A stretch of 49,897 nt of DNA from Bacteroidota bacterium (GTDB lineage: Bacteria > Bacteroidota > JABWAT01): NCBI GenBank assembly GCA_020161835.1, contig JAIUNL010000024.1, forward strand, positions 1 through 49,897, in the 5' to 3' direction. The notes under the pieces are model-generated. The model saw nothing but the letters and a program-made list of their open reading frames with translations. It was not told the origin of the DNA and did not search any database. Shown here in pieces: positions 24,932-33,064 of the stretch (positions within the stretch are counted from its first letter, which is position 1; every line of letters starts with the position of its first letter). Both the position numbers and the translations under genes were made by a program.

Positions 24932-24959
24932 ATATAAGTTGTCATTTTGAATAGTGCAA
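24931..24959 (-). promoter_or_regulatory. Promoter of the restriction-modification operon
   Basis: On the minus strand TTGCAC (24954-24959) is followed after 17 bases by TATATT (24931-24936). The -10 element matches consensus at 5 of 6 positions. The expected start of transcription is near 24921-24925, which coincides with the first possible ATG of the controller gene. Confidence 0.5.
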
Positions 24960-25633
24960 TTTTTCTATTGTTGGTTTTGTCGAGTTTTTTGGAAATTCAA
25001 GTTTTTTTGTTTTGTGTGATTGCTTTGGGCGGTTAGAAACCAAATGTGCTTGAATGTTCGGTGGTTTTCGGGGGTGTCGCAATACGAATTATATGACGCC
25101 ATAGTAAATGACATTGTTACAGGCTGAAATTGAATTTGTAACCACAGCGTGGTGACCTGTTTGTAGTAAATAAATTTCAAAAATCCCATTTCGTCCGGCC
25201 ACAAATTTGTTAAAAACGATTCTGTTTTCGGACGAAATATGGCAAAAATCATTCAACCCCCTTGGGGTTGGGATTGTTTTTATCGCCTTTCCACCGGGTT
25301 TCACCCGGGGCTATTCATGTTAAATCTCGTTGGGATTGTTTTGGGGATGCCCCTTGGGTCCACCATCATTTTCCGCCCGGAATAAAATTCACCACCTTCC
25401 GTTAATTCAATGGCCGGGCGTTGACGAGTTAAATAACCAACTGCTACAAACGGGTCACCGCTCTGGAGTTCCTTTTCCCTGAATCCCACTTTTTATTTCC
25501 ACCAAAACCTAAACCATATTTCTCCCCCCAATTAACACTAAAAAATTCTCTAATCTTCATCTAATATTCCTAGAATGGACTATTTATTCCATAAGCACCA
25601 TCTTTGGACTTATTAGTCTACAATAGGAAAACT
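24960..25633. repeat. Long intergenic region with two kinds of Bacteroidota-type repeats
   Basis: No gene is credible in this gap. From 24960 to about 25110 the sequence is AT-rich and T-rich like the restriction-modification island and probably belongs to it. At 25141-25166 lies a CTACAAACAGGTCACCACG-type element (minus strand), with a second diverged copy on the plus strand at 25444-25466 (CTACAAACGGGTCACCG). From 25250 to 25345 there is a compound palindromic element with CAACCCCCTTGGGGTTG, AATAGCCCCGGGT (minus strand) and a second GTTGGGATTG word. It matches the element at 2329-2420. The end (25575-25620) holds candidate regulatory sites for the nitrate operon. Confidence 0.65.
25575..25620 (+). 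promoter_or_regulatory. Candidate regulatory palindromes upstream of the nitrate operon
   Basis: Two symmetric words sit 29 bases apart: ATGGACTATTTATTCCAT (25575-25592), with ATGGA/TCCAT arms, and TGGACTTATTAGTCTA (25605-25620), with GACT/AGTC arms. Both begin TGGACT. A related ATGGACTATATAGGA reads on the minus strand at 37575-37589, at the nrfH start. The binding protein is unknown. These are not FNR-type or NarL-type boxes that I recognise. Confidence 0.3.
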
Positions 25634-26383
25634 ATGAACTTCAAAAAGCTGTTTGCTGGTTTCATTCTTCTGTCGGTTGCCGTCCCAACTTTTGCACAAA
25701 CAGACAGTTTGTTGGCGGGAAAAGGTGCTGATTTTTTCAAATCGAAATGTATCTCCTGCCATGCGTTCGGGAAAGTTCTGGTAGGTCCTGATCTCAGTCT
25801 ATCAAAAACAAAAACGGATGCAGACCTGATTCTGGCCTTTGATAGGATGGAGGCAATGGTGGGTCCGATTTCTGTTGATCAGCGAAATCAGCTTCTTGCC
25901 CTGATCCATGCAGAAAATCCGGATGCGATATTAAATCCGCCGGTACCAGAAGGAATTGTTGAAAAACTTCCCGGAGATCCTGCAACCGGTGAATCCCTTT
26001 ATTACGGTGAAACAGCTCTGACTAATGGTGGCATGTCGTGTGTATCCTGTCACTCCTCTTTTAGAAATTCAGGTCCCGGTGGCGGAAAATTGGGACTACC
26101 GTTAACCGGCACATTTTCAAAATTTGGCGGATCGGGTTTAACTTCCGCCATCAAAAATGCAGCCTTCCCGACCATGCGTGAACCTTACCGGAATCACGAA
26201 ATCACCCAAACTGAAGCTGAACATCTTGCTGCCTACCTGCAATCTGTTGATGCTCAACCTGTAGTTACCAATTCATTCACCCTGATTTTTTCTTCACTGA
26301 TTGGCGGTGCCTTTTTATTCGGACTTCTGGGCGTTTTGTACCGGAACCGGCTCATCAGCGTACGCCAAACCCTGAAATCCTGA
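25634..26383 (+). CDS. Membrane-anchored diheme cytochrome c of the nitrate reductase operon
   Basis: The 249-residue protein has an N-terminal signal peptide (FAGFILLSVAVPTFAQ) and two CxxCH heme sites: Cys39/Cys42/His43 (CISCH) and Cys136/Cys139/His140 (CVSCH). Each lies in its own cytochrome c domain. A C-terminal membrane helix (about 214-236) leaves the hemes in the periplasm. ATG 25634 was chosen because AGGAAAACT precedes it and the signal peptide follows at once. It is the first gene of the operon, 18 bases before narG. It is reminiscent of the diheme NarC cytochrome encoded first in the Thermus nar operon and may link the reductase to periplasmic electron carriers. Confidence 0.88.
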   Translation: MNFKKLFAGFILLSVAVPTFAQTDSLLAGKGADFFKSKCISCHAFGKVLVGPDLSLSKTKTDADLILAFDRMEAMVGPISVDQRNQLLALIHAENPDAILNPPVPEGIVEKLPGDPATGESLYYGETALTNGGMSCVSCHSSFRNSGPGGGKLGLPLTGTFSKFGGSGLTSAIKNAAFPTMREPYRNHEITQTEAEHLAAYLQSVDAQPVVTNSFTLIFSSLIGGAFLFGLLGVLYRNRLISVRQTLKS

Positions 26384-26401
26384 TCGGAAAGGAACACGAC
26401 C

Positions 26402-29400
26402 ATGTCATGGATACAAGATATTTTAAATCCGGATGCAAGAAGCTGGGAACAATTTTACCGGAACCGCTGGCAATACGATAAAATCGTAAGAAGCACACAC
26501 GGCGTGAACTGTACCGGTGGCTGCAGCTGGAATATATACGTCAAAAACGGCATCATCACCTGGGAAATGCAGGCGCTCGATTATCCGAAAATTGCCCGTG
26601 ACATTCCGCCTTACGAACCCCGTGGCTGCCAGAGAGGAATTTCTTATTCCTGGTACATTTACTCGCCCATCCGGGTGAAATATCCGTACATCCGGGGAAT
26701 GCTGTATGACATCTGGAAGGCTGCAAAAGTCGCTTCCGGCGGAAATGCTTACGAAGCCTGGAAATCCATCCAGGAAAATCCGGTTTTGCGAAAAAAATAT
26801 CAGCAAGCACGGGGAAAAGGCGGGCTTCGCCGGTTTTCGTGGGATGAAGCCAATGAGCTGATGGCCGCTTCGAATTTGTACACGTCACAGAAATGGGGTT
26901 CAGACCGGATCATTGGGTTTTCGCCAATTCCGGCCATGTCTATGGTCTCCTACGCCTCGGGAGCCCGGTTTCTGCAACTTATGGGCGGCGTTTGCCTGAG
27001 TTTTTACGATTGGTACTGTGACCTTCCGCCGGCTTCACCAGAAATCTGGGGCGAGCAGACAGACGTTGCTGAAAGTGCTGACTGGTTCCATTCCAAATTT
27101 ATCGCCGTTGTGGGTTCAAACGTGTTCATGACCCGCACACCCGACGCTCACTTTCTCGTTGAAAGCCGGCACAATGGCTCGAAAGTTGTCGTTTTCGCAC
27201 CCGATTTTAACATGACCGCCAAAACCGCAGATGAGTGGATTCCCATCCACCAGGGTCAGGATTCAGCTTTTTGGATGGCCGTCGGTCACGTCATCCTGAA
27301 AGAAAAATTCATTGACAGTCAGGTTCCCTACTTCCAGCAGTATGTCAAAGAGAAAACCGACATGCCATTTGTCGTCAAACTGACAAAAAAAGAAGACGGA
27401 ACCTTCACCGCCGGAAGCTTGCTTCGTGCCTCTGAAGTAAAATCCACCGCCGGAGAAGACAATGCTGAATGGAAAACTTTCATTTTTGACGGAAATACGA
27501 AAAAACTAGCCCTTCCAACCGGAACACTCGGTTTCCGATGGCAGAAGGAAAAGGGAAAGTGGAATCTGAAATCAGAAGATGCCGTTTCAGGGAAGGAAAC
27601 GGATCCGGTTCTCTCCCTGCTCGGGATGGAAGATGAAACCATTCAGGTTACCTTCAATGATTTCTCGGAATCCACCAATGATAAGGTTGTTGCCCGTCCG
27701 GTTCCGGCAAAAAAAGTAAAAACGGTCAATGGCGAAGAAATTGTGACCACTGTTTTTGATCTGATGCTGGCACAATACAGCGTTGATCGTGGATTTGGCG
27801 GATTTTCATCGTCCTATCAGGATGAAGAAACCCCGAATACCCCCGCCTGGCAGGAAAAATTCACCGGGGTTGACCGTGAACTCGTCATAAAATTTGCTCA
27901 GGAATGGGCAGCAACCGCCCAGCAAACCAATGGAAAATGTTCGGTGATTATTGGAGCCGGCGCCAACCATTGGTATCACAACAACCTGATGTACCGGGCA
28001 CCGATTTCAGTGCTCATGATGACCGGTTGCATCGGTGTAAACGGCGGCGGACTGAATCACTACGTCGGTCAGGAAAAACTCGTTCCGCAGACATCGTGGG
28101 GTCCGGTTGCCTTTGGTGCAGATTGGGGTGCTCCGCCCCGGCAGCAAAATGCGCCCTCCTTCCACTACATTCATTCCGATCAGTGGCGGTACGACAAACC
28201 TTTTCAGGATATGTGTGCCGTTTCAGACAACTCACACTCCATGGCATCAGGGCACACCATTGACCGGAATATTCAGGCCGTCAGAAATGGCTGGATGCCC
28301 TGCTATCCGCAATTCAACCGGCCCAATGCCGACCTGATTGATGAAGCTGTGAAAACCGGCGCAAAAACCGATGAAGACATCATTGCTTACGTGGTTCAGC
28401 AACTGAAAGAACGAAAACTCAAGTTCTCAATTGAAGATCCTGACGCCGAAGAAAACTGGCCGAGAACTTTTTACATCTGGCGTGGCAATGCGCTCATGTC
28501 TTCCGCAAAAGGACACGAATATTTCTTACGGCATTATCTGGGAACACATGACAACGCCATCGCCGGAGAAATTGAACCAGAAGACGTGAAGGAAGTCACC
28601 TGGCACGATAAACTTCCGGTTGGTAAAATGGATTTAATTGTGGATCTGAATTTCCGGATGGATACATCGGCCCTTTATTCTGACATCATACTTCCGGCAG
28701 CGACCTTCTATGAAAAGAATGATCTGAACACAACCGATATGCACTCGTTCATTCATCCGCTTCAGGCCGCCGTTACCCCGTGCTGGGAATCAAAACCCGA
28801 CTGGGATATTTTCAGGGGAATCGCCGAAGCCACCTCAAAACTGGCTCAGGACCTGAACCTTCCCGTCGTTCGTGATCTGATTGCATCGCCGATTATGCAC
28901 GACACGCCGGGTGAAATGGCACAGCCAAAAGTAAAAGACTGGATTACCGGAGAATGTGAACCGATTCCGGGAAAAACCATGCCGTCCTTCCGGGTTGTAG
29001 AACGGGATCCGAAAGCAGTTTTCAACAAATTCATTTCTGTTGGCCCTGCGATCAGAAAAAATGGTTTGGGCATGCACGGCATTCACATTGATGTGGAAGA
29101 CGTTCATGATCAGCACATGAAAGAGTATCCAACAGAAAAATGGGGCGGAAACGAGTATATTTCGCTTCGTCAGGATAAATCAGTCTGTGAATTTATTCTG
29201 GCTTTTGCCGCCGAAACCAACGGTGAACTGGCTTACCGGGCGTTTGAATACGAATCGCAGAAAACCGGACTTGATCTCACCGATCTGGCTTCACCCACTC
29301 GCGGAATCAAATTCACCTTTGAAGATATCGCCAACAATCCGCGCCGGGTTCTCACCACGCCGTTCTGGACCGGATTTACCACACAGGGAAGAACGTATTC

Positions 29401-30031
29401 GGCCTACACGCTAAACAATGAACGACGGGTTCCCTGGCGAACGTTAACCGGCCGGCAGCATTTTTACCTCGATCACGAAACCTACGTGGCCTACGGTGAA
29501 AACCTTCCCACACATAAACCGGCCGTTGATGCCGTAACCTATGGCGATCTGGTTAAATCGTCGCTGAACGGCGATCCCATCAGCCTGAATTATATCACAC
29601 CTCACGGAAAATGGGGCATTCACTCCACTTATGGCGATACACTCAGAATGAAAACACTGAGCCGCGGAATTGAACCGTTGTGGATCAACAATAAAGATGC
29701 GGAACTCATTGGCATCGTGGATAACGACTGGGTTGAAGTGTACAATGACAACGGTGTGGTTTGTACAAGAGCCTGTGTGACGCACCGGGTTCCGAGGGGA
29801 ATGTGCATGATTTATCACTCACCGGAACGGACACTTTCAGTGCCGAAATCACCCGAGCGGGGAAATAAACGAGCCGGCGGACATAACAGTCTGACACGGG
29901 TTCGTCTGAAACCGCTGTTTATGATTGGCGGATATGCCCAGTTTACCTACGCCTTTAATTATTGGGGTCCGACCGGTGTAAACCGTGAAACCCAGGTTCT
30001 GATTAAAAAATTAGCGAAAAAAGAATTTTGA
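26402..30031 (+). CDS. narG: Respiratory nitrate reductase alpha subunit
   Basis: The 1209-residue protein is a Mo-bisMGD oxidoreductase that reduces nitrate to nitrite. The FS0 cluster ligands are His33, Cys37, Cys41 and Cys76, with the same spacing as in E. coli NarG (THGVNCTGGCSW, then PRGCQRG). The molybdenum ligand is Asp207 in YCDLPPASPEIWGEQTDV. There is no twin-arginine signal at the N terminus, so the active site should face the cytoplasm with NarI as anchor. Length and order of motifs are normal. The beta subunit gene follows after 22 bases. Codon use and base composition match the rest of the cluster. Confidence 0.97.
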   Translation: MSWIQDILNPDARSWEQFYRNRWQYDKIVRSTHGVNCTGGCSWNIYVKNGIITWEMQALDYPKIARDIPPYEPRGCQRGISYSWYIYSPIRVKYPYIRGMLYDIWKAAKVASGGNAYEAWKSIQENPVLRKKYQQARGKGGLRRFSWDEANELMAASNLYTSQKWGSDRIIGFSPIPAMSMVSYASGARFLQLMGGVCLSFYDWYCDLPPASPEIWGEQTDVAESADWFHSKFIAVVGSNVFMTRTPDAHFLVESRHNGSKVVVFAPDFNMTAKTADEWIPIHQGQDSAFWMAVGHVILKEKFIDSQVPYFQQYVKEKTDMPFVVKLTKKEDGTFTAGSLLRASEVKSTAGEDNAEWKTFIFDGNTKKLALPTGTLGFRWQKEKGKWNLKSEDAVSGKETDPVLSLLGMEDETIQVTFNDFSESTNDKVVARPVPAKKVKTVNGEEIVTTVFDLMLAQYSVDRGFGGFSSSYQDEETPNTPAWQEKFTGVDRELVIKFAQEWAATAQQTNGKCSVIIGAGANHWYHNNLMYRAPISVLMMTGCIGVNGGGLNHYVGQEKLVPQTSWGPVAFGADWGAPPRQQNAPSFHYIHSDQWRYDKPFQDMCAVSDNSHSMASGHTIDRNIQAVRNGWMPCYPQFNRPNADLIDEAVKTGAKTDEDIIAYVVQQLKERKLKFSIEDPDAEENWPRTFYIWRGNALMSSAKGHEYFLRHYLGTHDNAIAGEIEPEDVKEVTWHDKLPVGKMDLIVDLNFRMDTSALYSDIILPAATFYEKNDLNTTDMHSFIHPLQAAVTPCWESKPDWDIFRGIAEATSKLAQDLNLPVVRDLIASPIMHDTPGEMAQPKVKDWITGECEPIPGKTMPSFRVVERDPKAVFNKFISVGPAIRKNGLGMHGIHIDVEDVHDQHMKEYPTEKWGGNEYISLRQDKSVCEFILAFAAETNGELAYRAFEYESQKTGLDLTDLASPTRGIKFTFEDIANNPRRVLTTPFWTGFTTQGRTYSAYTLNNERRVPWRTLTGRQHFYLDHETYVAYGENLPTHKPAVDAVTYGDLVKSSLNGDPISLNYITPHGKWGIHSTYGDTLRMKTLSRGIEPLWINNKDAELIGIVDNDWVEVYNDNGVVCTRACVTHRVPRGMCMIYHSPERTLSVPKSPERGNKRAGGHNSLTRVRLKPLFMIGGYAQFTYAFNYWGPTGVNRETQVLIKKLAKKEF

Positions 30032-30053
30032 GCCGGTACAGAAAAAGGAGAAA

Positions 30054-31547
30054 ATGATGAATGTAAGATCGCACGTCTCGATGGTTTTTCATCTTGACAA
30101 ATGTATCGGATGTCACACCTGTTCAGTCGCCTGCAAAAACATCTGGACCGACCGTGAAGGTGCGGAATATATGTGGTGGAACAATGTGGAAACCAAGCCC
30201 GGAACCGGCTTCCCTGTTCAGTGGGAAAATCAGGAAAAATACAAGGGTGGCTGGAAGCTCGACGGGAAAAAGCTCAAACTGAGGTCACAGTCCAAATCCG
30301 GACATTGGTTCAGCTTGTTTTACAACCCAAATCAACCCGGCCTGGATGAGTATTACGAACCCTGGACCTATAAATATCAGGATTTGTTTGATGCACCTGC
30401 CGGCACTGATCAGCCAACGGCCATTCCCGTTTCAAAAATCACCGGTCAACCGATTGATATCAAAGCCGGTCCGAACTGGGATGATGATTTATCAGGCTCC
30501 ACAATCTATGCGAAAAACGATCCCAATTTTGGCGGACTGACTGATCAGGAAAAAGAACAGTTGCTGGAAATTGAAAACATCGCCATGATGTACCTGCCCA
30601 GAATCTGTAACCATTGTACAAATCCGTCTTGTGTCGCCGCCTGTCCGTCAGGTGCGATTTACAAACGGGGAGAAGATGGCATTGTTTTGATCAATCAGGA
30701 TAAATGCCGGGGATGGCGGGCTTGCGTGGCTGCATGTCCGTACAAAAAAATCTATTATAACTGGAAAACCGGTAAATCAGAAAAATGTATTTTGTGCTAT
30801 CCACGTCTTGAAACCGGTCAGGCTCCCGCCTGTTTTCATTCGTGCGTTGGAAGAATCCGGTACATGGGTGTGATTTTGTATGATGCCGACCGGATTGAAG
30901 ACTCGATGAAAGTTGAAGATCACGATCTGGTTGAATCACAGAGAAGTCTGATTTTAAATCCGTTTGATCCGGAGGTTATTGCAGCGGCAAAACGTAACGG
31001 GATTACCCCTGAAACCATTGAAGCAGCCCAGCATTCACCGGTTTACAAATATGTGATGGAATGGAAACTTGCCCTTCCGCTGCATATCGAATACCGGACG
31101 GCACCCATGCTGTTTTACGTTCCGCCCTTGCTGCCCGTGATGGGCCGTGTTGAAAACGGAATATACAACCACACCGTTGACGAGTTTTTCTCAGGCCTGG
31201 GAAGGGCACGGATGACGCTGGATTATCTGTCGAATCTGTTCAGCGCCGGGAACAAGGAAATCATCACGTATTCCGTCAGAAAAATGCTGGCTGTGAGATA
31301 TTACCGCCGGTTCAGAGAAGTTGCCGATTTCGATCATGACCGGGTAAAGGAAATTCTGGCTGCCGCAGACTGCACACCCGAACAGGCCGATGCCATTTAC
31401 GAAATGACCAGTTTACCCACCGTTGAAGAACGGTTTGTTCTTGCACCCATGCAAAGAGAAATGGCTATCGAACCCACCATGGATCCGGAAGTGTGCAAAA
31501 GCTGCACCGGCTTCGGAACTGTAAATCCGCCGGCGAGAGGAAATTAA
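30054..31547 (+). CDS. narH: Respiratory nitrate reductase beta subunit
   Basis: This 497-residue iron-sulfur protein carries electrons from the NarI hemes to NarG. Four cysteine groups are visible: CIGCHTCSVACK from Cys17, then CNHCTNPSCVAACP, CRGWRACVAACP and CILCYPRLETGQAPACFHSC. The tryptophan in CRGW replaces a cysteine and marks the 3Fe-4S cluster, as in other NarH proteins. AAAGGAG ends 4 bases before the ATG, one of the few good ribosome-binding sites in the window. A second ATG follows directly and either could be used. The gene ends one base before narJ. Confidence 0.97.
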   Translation: MMNVRSHVSMVFHLDKCIGCHTCSVACKNIWTDREGAEYMWWNNVETKPGTGFPVQWENQEKYKGGWKLDGKKLKLRSQSKSGHWFSLFYNPNQPGLDEYYEPWTYKYQDLFDAPAGTDQPTAIPVSKITGQPIDIKAGPNWDDDLSGSTIYAKNDPNFGGLTDQEKEQLLEIENIAMMYLPRICNHCTNPSCVAACPSGAIYKRGEDGIVLINQDKCRGWRACVAACPYKKIYYNWKTGKSEKCILCYPRLETGQAPACFHSCVGRIRYMGVILYDADRIEDSMKVEDHDLVESQRSLILNPFDPEVIAAAKRNGITPETIEAAQHSPVYKYVMEWKLALPLHIEYRTAPMLFYVPPLLPVMGRVENGIYNHTVDEFFSGLGRARMTLDYLSNLFSAGNKEIITYSVRKMLAVRYYRRFREVADFDHDRVKEILAAADCTPEQADAIYEMTSLPTVEERFVLAPMQREMAIEPTMDPEVCKSCTGFGTVNPPARGN

Positions 31548-31548
31548 G

Positions 31549-32124
31549 ATGGAAAACCTGACCAAAGCCGCTTCAGTCGAAGCTGAAAGCCTGTTTCCGT
31601 TGCTGGCTGATCTTCTTGACTACCCTACTGAATCGATGATGGAAACTATCGAAAAGGTAAGTCTTGCCCTTCCTGAAGATATCCGGACTCATTCTGAACT
31701 TTATGCAGACTGGCAAACCTTTGTGAATCTTGCAACAAAGTTCAGAATGGAAGGGATGCAGGAAATTTACACGTCAACTTTTGATCTGAACCCGGTTTGC
31801 CCGCTCTTCATTTCGATCGGATTGTTTGGCGAGGAAAATTTCAACCGGAGTTTGTTCATGGCCCGGATGATTGATGCTTTCAACATTTACGGATTCTGTC
31901 TGCATCCGGGTGAACTTCCCGATTCCATCCCGACTTTGCTTCGGTTTGCTCCCTATATCATTGAGGAGGAACGGTACAAAAGCTTCATCGATGACTGTCT
32001 GATTAAACCCTCAACCGATATGCTGCCGAAACTGGAAGAAAAAAACAATCCGTACGCAGCCATTTTCAAACTCATTCTTCACCTGACGAAAACAGAAATT
32101 CACCAGGAGATTCATCATGCTTGA
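31549..32124 (+). CDS. narJ: Nitrate reductase maturation chaperone NarJ
   Basis: The 191-residue all-helical protein matches the NarJ/TorD-type chaperone family in position, length and pattern: FPLLADLLDYPTESMMETIE at the start, YTSTFDLNPVCPLFISIGLF in the middle, then a LPDSIPTLLRFAPYI segment. NarJ binds apo-NarG, delays its membrane assembly and helps insertion of the molybdenum cofactor. The gene starts one base after narH and overlaps narI by 8 bases, which is the usual narGHJI order. Confidence 0.92.
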   Translation: MENLTKAASVEAESLFPLLADLLDYPTESMMETIEKVSLALPEDIRTHSELYADWQTFVNLATKFRMEGMQEIYTSTFDLNPVCPLFISIGLFGEENFNRSLFMARMIDAFNIYGFCLHPGELPDSIPTLLRFAPYIIEEERYKSFIDDCLIKPSTDMLPKLEEKNNPYAAIFKLILHLTKTEIHQEIHHA

Positions 32125-32785
32125 TTTATTTTTCCTTGCCGGGCTTCCCTACGTTGCCGTTTTTACGATGGTTGTGGGTTCCATTTACCGGTTCAATTCA
32201 AACCGGTTCAGTTATTCGGCGTTATCGTCTCAGTTTCTTGAAAATGACAAGGTGTTCTGGGGATCGCTTCCCTGGCATCTTGGGCTTGGAATTGTGTTTT
32301 TCGGACACCTGATTGCCTTCCTTTTTCCGGGATTCTGGCAGGATTTAACCTCCGGCGGAACGATGGTGATTCTGATTGAGATTACAGGACTCGCTGCAGC
32401 TGTTGCGTGTTTTATCGGCTTGCTCGTTTTGTTTATCCGCAGACTTTTCACCAGCCGGATTCAGGCAGTAACCTCAACTATGGATCTGGTGATTCTGCTT
32501 TTACTTCTCGTTCAGATTGTTCTCGGCATTCTGACTGCGGTTTTATACCCGTGGGGTTCTTCATGGGCACCCGGAACCATGTCACCGTATCTGTGGAGTC
32601 TGGCTTCCTTTTCACCCAACATCGCCTTCGTGGAAAACCTGCCCATCATCGTAAAACTTCACCTGATTTTTGCCTGGGTGATCATTTTACTGATTCCGTT
32701 CAGCCGGTTGGTTCACGCCTTTTCACTGCCCTTCCGGTATTTCACACGGCCACCGCAAGTGGTGATCTGGAATAGAAGGAAGTAG
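32117..32785 (+). CDS. narI: Respiratory nitrate reductase gamma subunit (cytochrome b)
   Basis: The 222-residue protein has five membrane helices and binds two b-type hemes that accept electrons from quinol. The heme-ligand histidines are His54 and His64 in SLPWHLGLGIVFFGHLIAF and His182 and His200 in KLHLIFAW and RLVHAF. The spacings of 10 and 18 equal those of E. coli NarI. The C terminus (FTRPPQVVIWNRR) is the family ending that contacts NarH. It anchors the NarGH pair to the cytoplasmic face. It overlaps narJ by 8 bases and is followed by a repeat-filled gap. Confidence 0.95.
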   Translation: MLDLFFLAGLPYVAVFTMVVGSIYRFNSNRFSYSALSSQFLENDKVFWGSLPWHLGLGIVFFGHLIAFLFPGFWQDLTSGGTMVILIEITGLAAAVACFIGLLVLFIRRLFTSRIQAVTSTMDLVILLLLLVQIVLGILTAVLYPWGSSWAPGTMSPYLWSLASFSPNIAFVENLPIIVKLHLIFAWVIILLIPFSRLVHAFSLPFRYFTRPPQVVIWNRRK

Positions 32786-32833
32786 GAAACGTGGTAGGTG
32801 GTATGTGATACGTGGTCAGTGGGAAAATCCGGT

Positions 32834-33036
32834 CACTGAGCGGAGTCGAAGTGCCCGGATTTTTGGTCTAAAGAGGACATGTAAAATTCCCCTCCTTTTG
32901 TAAAGGAGGGGTGGCGAAGCCGGGGTGGTTTATCTGAAACTCATAAAAATGCAAACCACCCCTAACCCCTCCTTTGGAAAAGGAGGGGAACCATGGAAAA
33001 ATCGATACTGGATCCCGGATCTAGTCCGGGATGACA
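32834..33036 (+). repeat. Compound palindromic repeat region between narI and narK
   Basis: Three elements lie in a row. Copy 2 of the 23-base repeat is at 32834-32856 and is identical to 34705-34727. A long inverted repeat at 32887-32990 has perfect 13-base ends (TTCCCCTCCTTTT and its complement), with a nested GGGGTGGTTT/AAACCACCCC pair. A REP-like element at 33004-33036 matches 7853-7885 on the other strand at 31 of 33 positions. They separate narI from the first NarK gene and could attenuate readthrough. Confidence 0.75.
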
Positions 33037-33064
33037 AAAAAAATAATCCAACAAAGGAATAAAC

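Noticed and set aside
25089..25489. Two small minus-strand open frames over the repeat region
   Set aside because: They translate palindromic intergenic elements (for example NMNSPG over CCCGGGT). Such frames recur with this repeat type and are not real genes.
25500..25633. FNR-type box (TTGAT-4-ATCAA) ahead of the nar operon
   Set aside because: No such sequence was found by eye in this region, so anaerobic control by a Crp-FNR protein is not supported by a site.
28014..28337. Several open frames over narG on both strands
   Set aside because: They overlap a complete NarG with intact motifs and show no family features.
26402..30031. Nitrite oxidoreductase (NxrA) instead of nitrate reductase
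   Set aside because: Motif spacing and the narGHJI gene order match the cytoplasmic NarG type, and there is no Tat signal as in periplasmic Nxr.
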